Below are positions 45,044 to 52,118 of a DNA stretch of 64,000 nucleotides, in pieces. Where the stretch lies: assembly GCA_033283335.1 (NCBI GenBank), contig JAWMQP010000001.1, forward strand, positions 868,001 to 932,000, in the 5' to 3' direction. Below the pieces are notes generated by a model. It did not search any database. It saw nothing but the letters and a program-made list of their open reading frames with translations, and was not told the DNA's origin. Numbering within the stretch: the first letter of the stretch is position 1; the number at the start of each line of letters is the position of its first letter. The stretch comes from Pseudomaricurvus sp033283335 (GTDB lineage: Bacteria; Pseudomonadota; Gammaproteobacteria; Pseudomonadales; Cellvibrionaceae). The position numbers and the translations under genes were made by a program.

Positions 45044-45734
45044 GACCTTCATCCTCAACTTTCTGCTCACCAATATGAGCTTCAAGACCTTCTGTCTCTT
45101 CCCTATCTAGTTGCGAAACTTTTTTCTCAATCAAATCGACTTTCTGTACGATAGAATCTGTCTCATTTTCAAACTGTTCGAACCTTTCGGCTATATCACC
45201 AACCGCCAGGTCTAGGCCTTCAGATAAGCTCGCCTCCACATGAGCATTCACTCTTATTTTAACCTTCTCTCGGAATTCCTCTGATTCAAAGTATTTAGAT
45301 GTTTGATCAGAGACTTGCTCTTGTGTTGAAGAACGAATGTACATATAAGCAATTATTCCCAATACAGCGATCATGGTTACAAGAAGGTTTATGATCGTTG
45401 TATAAAACTCTACTATTTGCTCTATGAGCTTTTCTGCCGGCATGACAGCATGGTGCTCAATTAAAACTTTTAATGATTCTACTTGGTCAGCTGTCAATTT
45501 ATGTGTCGGATGATCTATGAGTCTTCCATGAGCTGACACAACCAAGTCCTGAATTGGCGACCCAATCCACATAGAAGCACACAGTAAAAACAAGGTTGTC
45601 CCTAAAATTGATCCAACTACTATCAGCAATCCCTTGATTCCAGCTCCCACAATTACTTCCCCTAATATAAACTTCCCTAATTCTAACACTGGAAATTCAT
45701 ACAGATCTACTGAGCCCCTCCTGAAGAGATACAA
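45030..45734 (-). CDS. Membrane protein with C-terminal coiled coil, unknown
   Basis: Up to 234 residues: hydrophobic segments at about 28-56 and 108-133, then a charged helix and a heptad-rich C-terminus (DIAERFEQFENETDSIVQKVDLIEKK...). No family recognised. First gene of the leftward operon ending in the beta gene. The start is unclear: TTG at 45734 lacks a Shine-Dalgarno, while AGGAGG lies inside the frame at about codons 5-6 and would suit a start near residues 9-16 (GTG at 45689). Confidence 0.6.
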   Translation of the reverse strand: MYLFRRGSVDLYEFPVLELGKFILGEVIVGAGIKGLLIVVGSILGTTLFLLCASMWIGSPIQDLVVSAHGRLIDHPTHKLTADQVESLKVLIEHHAVMPAEKLIEQIVEFYTTIINLLVTMIAVLGIIAYMYIRSSTQEQVSDQTSKYFESEEFREKVKIRVNAHVEASLSEGLDLAVGDIAERFEQFENETDSIVQKVDLIEKKVSQLDREETEGLEAHIGEQKVEDEGHGNS

Positions 45735-45745
45735 GTAAAAAAACG

Positions 45746-45770
45746 TTTGGACTTAATATGGACTTAAATT
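45746..45770 (+). repeat. 25-bp subterminal direct repeat, right copy
   Basis: Identical to 36047-36071 and in the same orientation, 60 bp inside attR. Candidate integrase arm site; also just upstream of the membrane/coiled-coil gene, where it could affect that promoter. Confidence 0.75.
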
Positions 45771-45777
45771 CGAGACA

Positions 45778-45815
45778 CAAAAAAGCCGCTTAAAGTGGTA
45801 AATCTCTAAGCGGCT
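45778..45815 (-). terminator. Element-supplied terminator for tRNA-Pro
   Basis: Reading leftward: AGCCGCTTA, loop, TAAGCGGCT followed by T-run (the A-run 45778-45784). It lies 19 bases after the CCA end of tRNA-Pro, but inside the element, replacing the ancestral terminator now left at 35834. Confidence 0.75.
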
Positions 45816-45830
45816 AATTTGTAAGGAAAA

Positions 45831-45880
45831 ATATGGTCGGAGTGGCCGGATTTGAACCGACGACCACCACACCCCCAGTG
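45831..45880 (-). repeat. attR: 50-bp repeat within intact tRNA-Pro
   Basis: Identical to 35859-35908. It is the 3' part of the intact tRNA-Pro gene and defines the right boundary. Confidence 0.95.
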
Positions 45881-45910
45881 TGGTGCGCTACCAGGCTGCG
45901 CTACACTCCG
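45834..45910 (-). tRNA. tRNA-Pro(GGG)
   Basis: A 77-base cloverleaf: acceptor CGGAGTG/CACTCCG, D-arm GCGCAGCCTGGTAGCGC, anticodon loop CTGGGGG (anticodon GGG), T-arm GTCGGTTCGAATCCGGC and encoded CCA. Integration at its 3' end leaves it intact. Confidence 0.96.
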
Positions 45911-46066
45911 ATTTTTGCGGGGATCCCAACACTTTTGTTGCTAAGCCTTTGATTTAACAAGGGTAGCTGTCTTGTCGAGTGGTGGAGAATCATACCCGAA
46001 CACGTTTAAATTGCAAGTGATTTTCTGCGTTCGGGAATAACAAATTCAGCTTGGATTTAAGAGCAA

Positions 46067-46426
46067 TCAGGCGCGCTTGAGCACGTCCAACACTTCTTCC
46101 AATTCACTGATCATCTGGCTGACCAACTGGGAGAATTGCGAGGCGTCCTGCTGGGCTGTGTCGCCGCTCATCTGCTGGCGGGCGCCACCGATGGTAAAGC
46201 CCTGATCGTACAGGAGTGCACGGATCTGGCGAATGGTGAGAACATCCTGACGCTGGTAATAACGGCGATTACCGCGACGTTTGACCGGGGTCAGCTGGGG
46301 AAATTCCTGCTCCCAATAACGCAGCACATGCGGCTTGACAGCACACAGCTCGCTGACTTCACCGATGGTGAAATAGCGCTTGCCCGGAATGACCGGCAGT
46401 TCGTCGTTATTGGTTGGTTCCAGCAT
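46067..46426 (-). CDS. MerR-family regulator beside ihfA
   Basis: A 119-residue protein with an N-terminal MerR winged helix (YFTIGEVSELCAVKPHVLRYWEQEFPQL, then KRRGNRRYYQRQDV) and a short C-terminal helix. It is conserved just after ihfA in many gammaproteobacteria and overlaps it by 20 bp. Its target is unknown; no metal-binding Cys pair is present, so it is not a classical MerR/CueR. Confidence 0.85.
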   Translation of the reverse strand: MLEPTNNDELPVIPGKRYFTIGEVSELCAVKPHVLRYWEQEFPQLTPVKRRGNRRYYQRQDVLTIRQIRALLYDQGFTIGGARQQMSGDTAQQDASQFSQLVSQMISELEEVLDVLKRA

Positions 46427-46709
46427 AGTTTTCCACTCGGGCCTTGAGTTTCTGCCCTGGTCTGAAGGTCACTACCCGGCGGGCGGAGATAGGTATCTCC
46501 TCGCCGGTTTTGGGATTACGACCGGGCCGTGAGGTCTTATCACGCAGATCGAAGTTGCCGAAACCCGACAGCTTCACATGCTCGTTGCTTTCCAACGAGG
46601 TGCGTATCTCTTCAAAGAACAGCTCAACCAGCTCCTTGGCTTCACGCTTGTTGAAACCAAGTTCCTCGTAGAGCATTTCCGCTAAATCCGCTTTTGTCAG
46701 CGACGACAT
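46407..46709 (-). CDS. ihfA: Integration host factor alpha subunit
   Basis: A 100-residue HU/IHF-fold DNA-bending protein. LTKADLAEMLYEELGFNKREAKELVE at the N-terminus and the beta-arm GRNPKTGEEIPISARRVVTFRPG with the intercalating Pro are canonical for IhfA. It follows pheT by 24 bp, the conserved pheST-ihfA operon. IHF may also serve the neighbouring integrase. Confidence 0.96.
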   Translation of the reverse strand: MSSLTKADLAEMLYEELGFNKREAKELVELFFEEIRTSLESNEHVKLSGFGNFDLRDKTSRPGRNPKTGEEIPISARRVVTFRPGQKLKARVENYAGTNQ

Positions 46710-46733
46710 CGCTCACGGCCTCTGTCTGCCCCT

Positions 46734-49133
46734 CTACCTCAGGGAAGCGTTAAACTTGTCTTTCAGGGATTTGACCACTGCATCCATGAAAGAATTGATT
46801 TCTTCCTCAGTAAGAGTGCGCGATGGATGCTGAAACGTCAAGCCTAGAGCCACACTTTTTCTATGTGGATCAATGCCTTTGCCAACATATACGTCAAATA
46901 CCTTTAACTCAGTCACGCAATCCCCTGCCGCAGCAGCAATCGCATCCTCAAGATCCTTGACCTGTTCCGACTGATCCACAATCACCGCAATGTCGCGTCT
47001 GACCGCGGGGAATTTGGATAATGGCTGGAAGCTGGGCAAGGCCGCCTCAGCAATGGAAGCCTGGGTAACTTCAAACAGATAGGCAGTTTGCGGCAAATCC
47101 AGCTCTTTCTGCAGCTGTGGATGCAGCGCTCCGAGCAGCCCCACCTTGTCGCCATTGCGCAGCACAGCGGCAGTCTGGCCCGGGTGCAATGCCGGATGTT
47201 GAGCCGATTCAAAGGTAAAACTGGCTTTATCGGCCATCAGGGCCAGAACCGACTCCAGATCACCCTTGATATCGTAAAAATCAACACTTTCGGCTTTTCC
47301 GGTCCAGCTCTCTTCGTCACGAGAACCGTAAATCAAGCCCGCCAGCATGGGCTCCTGCTTGAGGTTCTCAATACCCTCACCCGCCGGCACAAAACGCTGC
47401 CCGGTTTCAAACAGGCGCACACGTGCCTGCTGGCGATTGAGGTTGTATTGCAGCGCATTCACCAGACCCGGCCAGAGACTGGTGCGCATCACCGCCAGAT
47501 CGGCACTGATAGGATTCTGCAGCTCAACAGGCTCGGCTTCAGGATCAAACAACTTGAGCAGTTTGGGCTCAACGAAGCTGTAGGTGACCGCCTCTTGATA
47601 GCCGCGAGCCACCAGCTGACGACGCACCACATCCAGGCCGACCTTGGCCTCGTACTGCATGGGGATAGTCAGATCCGCATTCAGGCTGGTGGTTGGCAGA
47701 CGGTTGTAACCGTAGACCCGCGCCAGTTCTTCCAGTAAATCTTCCTCAATAGCGATATCAAAGCGGTAGCTTGGGACTTTGAAGCGCCAGCCGCTGTCGG
47801 CCTTGACGGACATTTCCAGTCCCAGACGAGTCAGGATATCCACCACTTCATCATCCGCCATGCGGAACCCCAGCCCCGACTGGATGCGTTCACGACGCAA
47901 GGTCACTTCGCGGGTTTTGGGCAAGTGTTCATTGCTGACTTCGATAACGGGACCAGCCTGACCGCCAACGATGTCCAGCAATAGCTGGGTCGCACGCTCA
48001 ACGGCAACCGTTTGCAGGGCGTAATCCACACCCCGCTCAAAGCGATGGGAGGAGTCTGTGTGCAGGCCGTAGTTACGGGCGCGACCGGCAATGGCAATCG
48101 GATGGAAAAAGGCGCTTTCCAGGAAAATGTCTTTGGTATTGCTGCTGACTGCGGTAGTTTCGCCACCCATAATGCCGGCCATGGCAACCGCTTTGTCGCT
48201 ATCGGCAATCACCAGGGTATCGCTTTTCAGCTCCACTTCCTGGCCGTCCAGCAACGTCAGCTTTTCGCCATCTTCCGCCATACGCGCCTGGATACCACCC
48301 TGCAGCGTACCGAGGTCAAAGGCGTGCATGGGCTGTCCCAGTTCCAGCAACACAAAATTGGTTACATCCACCACGGCATCGATGGAGCGCACACCCGCGC
48401 GGCGCAGCTTTTCCTGCATCCACAACGGTGTTGGCTGTGCCAAGTCCACATTGCGAATGACGCGGCCGACGTAACGAGAGCAAGCTTCGCCAGCATTGAG
48501 GGACACCGCCAAGGTGTCTTCAATCTGGGCTTCGACCGGCGTAATTTTGGGCTCGCGGACTTCCTTGCGATTCAGTACGCCCACTTCCCGGGCAATGCCC
48601 TTCATCGACAAGCAGTCGCTGCGGTTAGGCGTCAGATCCACTTCGATGCACTGATCATCCAGCTGCAGGTATTCACGCAGATCCGCACCGACCGGTGCAT
48701 CGGCCGGCAATTCCCAGATGCCGTCACTGTCGTCACCCAGCTGCAATTCGGTCTGGGCACACAGCATGCCGAAGGACTCAACACCCCGCAGCTTGGCCTT
48801 TTTGATTTTGAACGGCTTGCCATCGTCGCCCGGCGGCAAGGTCGCACCCACCAGCGCAAAAGGAATCTTGATACCCACTCGGGCATTGGGTGCACCACAG
48901 ACCACCTGGCAGATTTCATCGCCCTGCCCTGCCACTTTACAGACACGCAGCTTGTCCGCATCCGGATGCTGCTCGGCTTCCAGGATTTCGCCCACGACCA
49001 CGCCGGCAAAAGCTCCGGCCACGGGTTCAATGGCGTCCACTTCCAGGCCGGCCATGGTAATTTGCTCGGCCAATCCCTCGGTTGTCAGATTGGGGTTAAC
49101 CCACTCCCGTAACCACTTCTCGCTTACTTTCAT
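46734..49133 (-). CDS. pheT: Phenylalanine-tRNA ligase beta subunit
   Basis: A 799-residue subunit: N-terminal tRNA-binding (EMAP-II-like) domain (about 40-150, CKVAGQGDEICQVVCGAPN), B3/B4 editing domain (about 210-390), B5 domain (about 400-475), catalytic-like core and C-terminal ferredoxin-fold anticodon-binding domain (about 705-798, FPAVRRDIAVIVDQS). The length is normal. Cotranscribed with pheS despite a 278-bp gap containing an inverted repeat pair. Confidence 0.97.
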   Translation of the reverse strand: MKVSEKWLREWVNPNLTTEGLAEQITMAGLEVDAIEPVAGAFAGVVVGEILEAEQHPDADKLRVCKVAGQGDEICQVVCGAPNARVGIKIPFALVGATLPPGDDGKPFKIKKAKLRGVESFGMLCAQTELQLGDDSDGIWELPADAPVGADLREYLQLDDQCIEVDLTPNRSDCLSMKGIAREVGVLNRKEVREPKITPVEAQIEDTLAVSLNAGEACSRYVGRVIRNVDLAQPTPLWMQEKLRRAGVRSIDAVVDVTNFVLLELGQPMHAFDLGTLQGGIQARMAEDGEKLTLLDGQEVELKSDTLVIADSDKAVAMAGIMGGETTAVSSNTKDIFLESAFFHPIAIAGRARNYGLHTDSSHRFERGVDYALQTVAVERATQLLLDIVGGQAGPVIEVSNEHLPKTREVTLRRERIQSGLGFRMADDEVVDILTRLGLEMSVKADSGWRFKVPSYRFDIAIEEDLLEELARVYGYNRLPTTSLNADLTIPMQYEAKVGLDVVRRQLVARGYQEAVTYSFVEPKLLKLFDPEAEPVELQNPISADLAVMRTSLWPGLVNALQYNLNRQQARVRLFETGQRFVPAGEGIENLKQEPMLAGLIYGSRDEESWTGKAESVDFYDIKGDLESVLALMADKASFTFESAQHPALHPGQTAAVLRNGDKVGLLGALHPQLQKELDLPQTAYLFEVTQASIAEAALPSFQPLSKFPAVRRDIAVIVDQSEQVKDLEDAIAAAAGDCVTELKVFDVYVGKGIDPHRKSVALGLTFQHPSRTLTEEEINSFMDAVVKSLKDKFNASLR

Positions 49134-49160
49134 TTAATCAACTCTTTCGTTTTCACTTCG

Positions 49161-49393
49161 ACGTCATCGCGAACGCAGTGAAGCGATCCATTATTCGCAC
49201 GGCTGTGGATTAAAATCTCTCCTGTTAGGGCTTATTTCCTCAATCGATGAGATTTAATTTGCCCTAGAGCCAGCCTCTGTTTACATCTCTCGTTCAAGAG
49301 CAGCAACAAGATAAACCGCTAGTTTCTTATTAATGCTGCATCTCTGGAATTTGTGCCAAACATGGATTGCTTCGCTTTGCTCGCAATGACGCG
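49161..49393. repeat. REP-like inverted pair between pheS and pheT
   Basis: GTCATCGCGAACGCAGTGAAG...GATCCAT (49161-49191) and its near-complement ATGGATTGCTTCGCTTTGCTCGCAATGACG (49362-49392), about 170 bases apart. The same unit recurs between pheS and rplT. Nothing else is seen in the gap. Confidence 0.75.
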
Positions 49394-49411
49394 CAGTAAT
49401 CCACTAGACGA

Positions 49412-50446
49412 CTAGAACTGTCTCAAGAACTTCAAATCGTTCTCAAAGAACATACGCAGGTCATTCACGCCATAGCGCAGCATCGCCAGACGCTCAACAC
49501 CCATTCCGAAAGCGAAGCCGGTGTAAGTCTCGGCATCGACACCACTGGCGCTAAACACGTTCGGGTGCACCATACCGCAACCCATGATCTCCAGCCATCC
49601 GGTCTGACTGCAGACACGACAGCCTTCTCCACCACAATTGGTGCACTGGATGTCCACCTCGGCCGATGGCTCAGTGAACGGGAAGTAAGACGGGCGGAAA
49701 CGCACCGGCACATCCGCCTCAAAAAATGCTTTCAGGAACTGGTCCACAGTGCCTTTCAAATCCGCGAAGCTGATGTTTTTGTCGACCACCAGGCCTTCCA
49801 CCTGATGGAACATCGGCGTGTGAGTCAGATCGGAGTCACAGCGGTATACGCGACCGGGGCAAATGATGCGAATCGGCGGTTCTTGAGTTTCCATGGTGCG
49901 AATTTGCACCGGGGAAGTGTGGGTGCGCAGTACGTATTTGGTGTCTGCATCCACTTTTTGGCTGCGAATATAAAACGTATCGTGCATCGCCCGTGCCGGG
50001 TGGTGCGACGGAATATTCAGCGCCTCGAAGTTGTGATAGTCGTCTTCAATCTCAGGTCCTTCGGCGACCTCGTAACCGACTGCAGCAAAGATTGCCTCAA
50101 TGCGTTTTAAGGTGCGGGTAACAGGGTGCAAACCACCGTTACTCTGACCGCGCCCTGGCAGGGTCACGTCGATGGTTTCGGCGGCCAGCTTGGCGTCGAT
50201 AGCCGCTTGCTCCATAGCCGTCTTGCGCACACTGATCTGCTCTTGCACGGCCTGTTTGGCTTCGTTGATTTTGGCCCCCGCGGCGGGACGATCCTCGGCG
50301 GACAGTTTGCCCAGGCTTTTTAACAGCGCGGTAATCTGGCCTTTCTTGCCCAGATATTCCACCCGAACGTGATCCAGCGCCGCCAGGTCATCCGCCTCGG
50401 CCACCAGTTTGAGCGCTTCATCGGTAAGCGCTGCCAGATTTTCCAT
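49412..50446 (-). CDS. pheS: Phenylalanine-tRNA ligase alpha subunit
   Basis: A 344-residue class II synthetase subunit: N-terminal coiled coil (about 1-85), motif 2 (FHQVEGLVVDKNISFADLKG), the Phe-binding region and motif 3 (GFAFGMGVERLAMLRYGVNDLR). Forms an alpha2-beta2 enzyme with PheT. Confidence 0.97.
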   Translation of the reverse strand: MENLAALTDEALKLVAEADDLAALDHVRVEYLGKKGQITALLKSLGKLSAEDRPAAGAKINEAKQAVQEQISVRKTAMEQAAIDAKLAAETIDVTLPGRGQSNGGLHPVTRTLKRIEAIFAAVGYEVAEGPEIEDDYHNFEALNIPSHHPARAMHDTFYIRSQKVDADTKYVLRTHTSPVQIRTMETQEPPIRIICPGRVYRCDSDLTHTPMFHQVEGLVVDKNISFADLKGTVDQFLKAFFEADVPVRFRPSYFPFTEPSAEVDIQCTNCGGEGCRVCSQTGWLEIMGCGMVHPNVFSASGVDAETYTGFAFGMGVERLAMLRYGVNDLRMFFENDLKFLRQF

Positions 50447-50483
50447 TCAAATTCCTCCGCTGCCCAGTGTGTGGGCTTCTGGG

Positions 50484-50501
50484 TTCCCGCCTATGCGGGA
50501 A
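50484..50501. repeat. GC hairpin repeat (TTCCCGC..GCGGGAA type)
   Basis: TTCCCGCCTATGCGGGAA flanked by GGG and TGACA, matching the widespread GTCATTCCCGC...GCGGGAA dispersed repeat type. Lies after the start of pheS in the pheS-rplT gap. Confidence 0.6.
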
Positions 50502-50550
50502 TGACAATTTGTTGATGCCCATTAGCTGGGGCTTATCTCACAATAACATT

Positions 50551-50697
50551 TCGTCATTGCGAGCGTAGCGACGCAATCCATGTGTGGCACTTTGTAGCAG
50601 CGCCCTGCTAACAATGGATTGCCGCGTCGCCTTGCTCCTCGCAATGACGAGAGATTATGCTCCGCCCAGCGAGGCCTATGTGTCTCGCAATGACGTG
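50551..50697. repeat. REP-like inverted pair between rplT and pheS
   Basis: TCGTCATTGCGAGCG...CGCAATCCAT (50551-50581) and its near-complement ATGGATTGCCGCG...CTCGCAATGACGA (50614-50650), 30 bases apart, plus a third partial unit TCTCGCAATGACG (50683-50695). Same family as 49161-49393. Confidence 0.75.
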
Positions 50698-50720
50698 TAA
50701 TTCTCAAGCACGTAAACGTA

Positions 50721-50758
50721 AAAAAGGGAGAGACTGAACCAACAGCCCCTCCCCTTTT
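50721..50758 (-). terminator. Probable terminator after rplT
   Basis: Leftward, GGGGAGGGG...CTCTCCC followed by six T. The stem is imperfect. It would end most infC-rpmI-rplT transcripts before pheST. Confidence 0.5.
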
Positions 50759-50787
50759 CTCATTCGTACTGAATAAGGTTTAGCCGA

Positions 50788-51144
50788 TTAGGCCAGAGCT
50801 GCTTTTGCCTGAGCAACAACAGCTGCAAATGCAACCTTATCGTGAACAGCCAGGTCAGCCAGAACACGACGATCCAGTTCGATGTTTGCTTTCTTCAGAC
50901 CAGCGATCAAACGGCTGTAAGTCAGGCCTTCTACGCGAGACTGAGCATTGATACGGGTGATCCACAAAGCACGGAAATTACGCTTGCGAACACGACGGTC
51001 ACGGTAAGCGTACTGACCAGCTTTGATAACAGCCTGCTTGGCAACACGGAATACACGTGAACGCGCACCGTAGTAACCTTTAGCCTGCTTTAAGACTTTC
51101 TTATGGCGACGACGCGCCTCAACACCACGTTTTACACGAGCCAT
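50788..51144 (-). CDS. rplT: 50S ribosomal protein L20
   Basis: A 118-residue L20: MARVKRGVEARRRHKKVLKQ and the basic N-terminal helix, then RDRRVRKRNFRALWITRINA. In E. coli L20 also represses its own operon. Follows rpmI by 39 bp. Confidence 0.98.
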   Translation of the reverse strand: MARVKRGVEARRRHKKVLKQAKGYYGARSRVFRVAKQAVIKAGQYAYRDRRVRKRNFRALWITRINAQSRVEGLTYSRLIAGLKKANIELDRRVLADLAVHDKVAFAAVVAQAKAALA

Positions 51145-51183
51145 GGTTTAATCCTCTACAAAATTCGGTGGTTAACAGGCCAA

Positions 51184-51378
51184 TTACTTGGCGCGGAACA
51201 TACGATCGACCGCTGGTACATCAGCCGCGTTCAGCGTGCTGGTGCCGCGCAGCTGACGCTTACGCTTAGTGGTCATTTTGGTGAGGATGTGGCTCTTGAA
51301 AGCGTGCTTGTGCTTGTAACCAGAACCGGTTTTCTTGAAGCGCTTGGCGGCGCCACTGTGTACTTTAGCTTTTGGCAT
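51184..51378 (-). CDS. rpmI: 50S ribosomal protein L35
   Basis: A 64-residue basic protein starting MPKAKVHSGAAKRFKKTGSG and containing HILTKMTTKRKRQLRG, canonical L35. Between infC and rplT, as in most bacteria. Confidence 0.98.
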   Translation of the reverse strand: MPKAKVHSGAAKRFKKTGSGYKHKHAFKSHILTKMTTKRKRQLRGTSTLNAADVPAVDRMFRAK

Positions 51379-51542
51379 GAGAAATATCTCTTCTTCCGTA
51401 CGACCGAAGTCGCAGCTAGTTAAACAAAAACACTTACTTCAGGTCCTGTCTTGGCTCCGCCGGCCCCAAAGGAGCGGGCGGAATTAGGACGATCTCTGTT
51501 TAAGCGCCATTTTCAAAGTCATCTAGGCAGCTAAAAGCCCGA

Positions 51543-52082
51543 TCACTTTTTCTTTTTCGGGGCGATCACCATCAGCAGCTGACGTCCTTCCATCTTTGGA
51601 TGCTGCTCAACAGTGCCCAGCTCCTCAAGGTCGGTCTCGATGCGTTTCATCATCTCCATACCGAGCTCCTGGTGAGCCATTTCCCGGCCGCGGAATCGCA
51701 ACGATACCTTGACCTTGTCCCCGTCTTCCAGGAAACGTGTAAGATTACGTAACTTAATCTTGTAGTCTCCAATGTCCGTCCCTGGGCGGAATTTCATTTC
51801 CTTGATCTGCTGCTGCCGCTGTTTCTTTTTGGCAGCTGCTTTGGTCTTCTTGATATCAAACAAGTGCTTGCCGTAGTCCATAACCTTACAAACTACTGGC
51901 TCGGTCTCCCCAGCCATCTGCACCAGATCCAGGTTAGCGTTCTGGGCGTGTGTCAACGCCTCTTCCAAGGAAACGATGCCGACCTGCTCACCGTCCGCCC
52001 CAATCAGGCGAATTTGTGACGCCTCGATTTGATCGTTGATCGGAGCCTTTTTAGAACGTCCTTTGGGATTTTCTCGTTTGAT
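51543..52082 (-). CDS. infC: Translation initiation factor IF-3, non-AUG start
   Basis: A 179-residue IF-3. No ATG, GTG or TTG gives a full N-terminus: the frame reads IKRENPKGRSKKAPINDQI before the conserved RLIGADGEQVGIVSLEEAL. The best start is AUC at 52082 (AGGAG 9 bases upstream); AUU at 52091 is the alternative. Rare AUU/AUC starts are the known basis of IF-3 autoregulation. The C-terminal domain (about 90-179, GREMAHQELGMEMM) is complete. It begins 36 bp after thrS. Confidence 0.95.
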   Translation of the reverse strand: MKRENPKGRSKKAPINDQIEASQIRLIGADGEQVGIVSLEEALTHAQNANLDLVQMAGETEPVVCKVMDYGKHLFDIKKTKAAAKKKQRQQQIKEMKFRPGTDIGDYKIKLRNLTRFLEDGDKVKVSLRFRGREMAHQELGMEMMKRIETDLEELGTVEQHPKMEGRQLLMVIAPKKKK

Positions 52083-52118
52083 AGTACTAATCTCCTACTA
52101 TTTGACCACCTTTGTGGC

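Larger units (their letters stand above)
35859..45880. mobile_element. Integrated element of about 10 kb in tRNA-Pro(GGG)
   Basis: Bounded by 50-bp direct repeats derived from the 3' end of tRNA-Pro. It encodes a tyrosine integrase at the left end, an AlpA-like regulator, a gpA-type HUH replication endonuclease, a small Rmf-like protein and cargo genes. Parts (38.3-40.6 and 42.8-45.8 kb) are clearly more AT-rich than the chromosome around them. No capsid, tail, terminase, relaxase-coupling or type IV secretion genes are seen, so it may be a phage satellite or a mobilised integrative element. Boundaries come from the repeats; the class is inference. Confidence 0.92.

Noticed and set aside
35859..45880. 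Ordinary prophage or ICE
   Set aside because: No terminase, portal, capsid, tail, lysis, relaxase/coupling or type IV secretion genes are visible in the 10 kb.
48012..49112. Long open frame (366 codons) opposite pheT
   Set aside because: It is antisense to a fully conserved synthetase subunit, has no recognisable domain and reflects codon bias on the coding strand. The same holds for long antisense frames over thrS (53115-54053), the amidohydrolase (30421-31365) and hexR (17189-17941).
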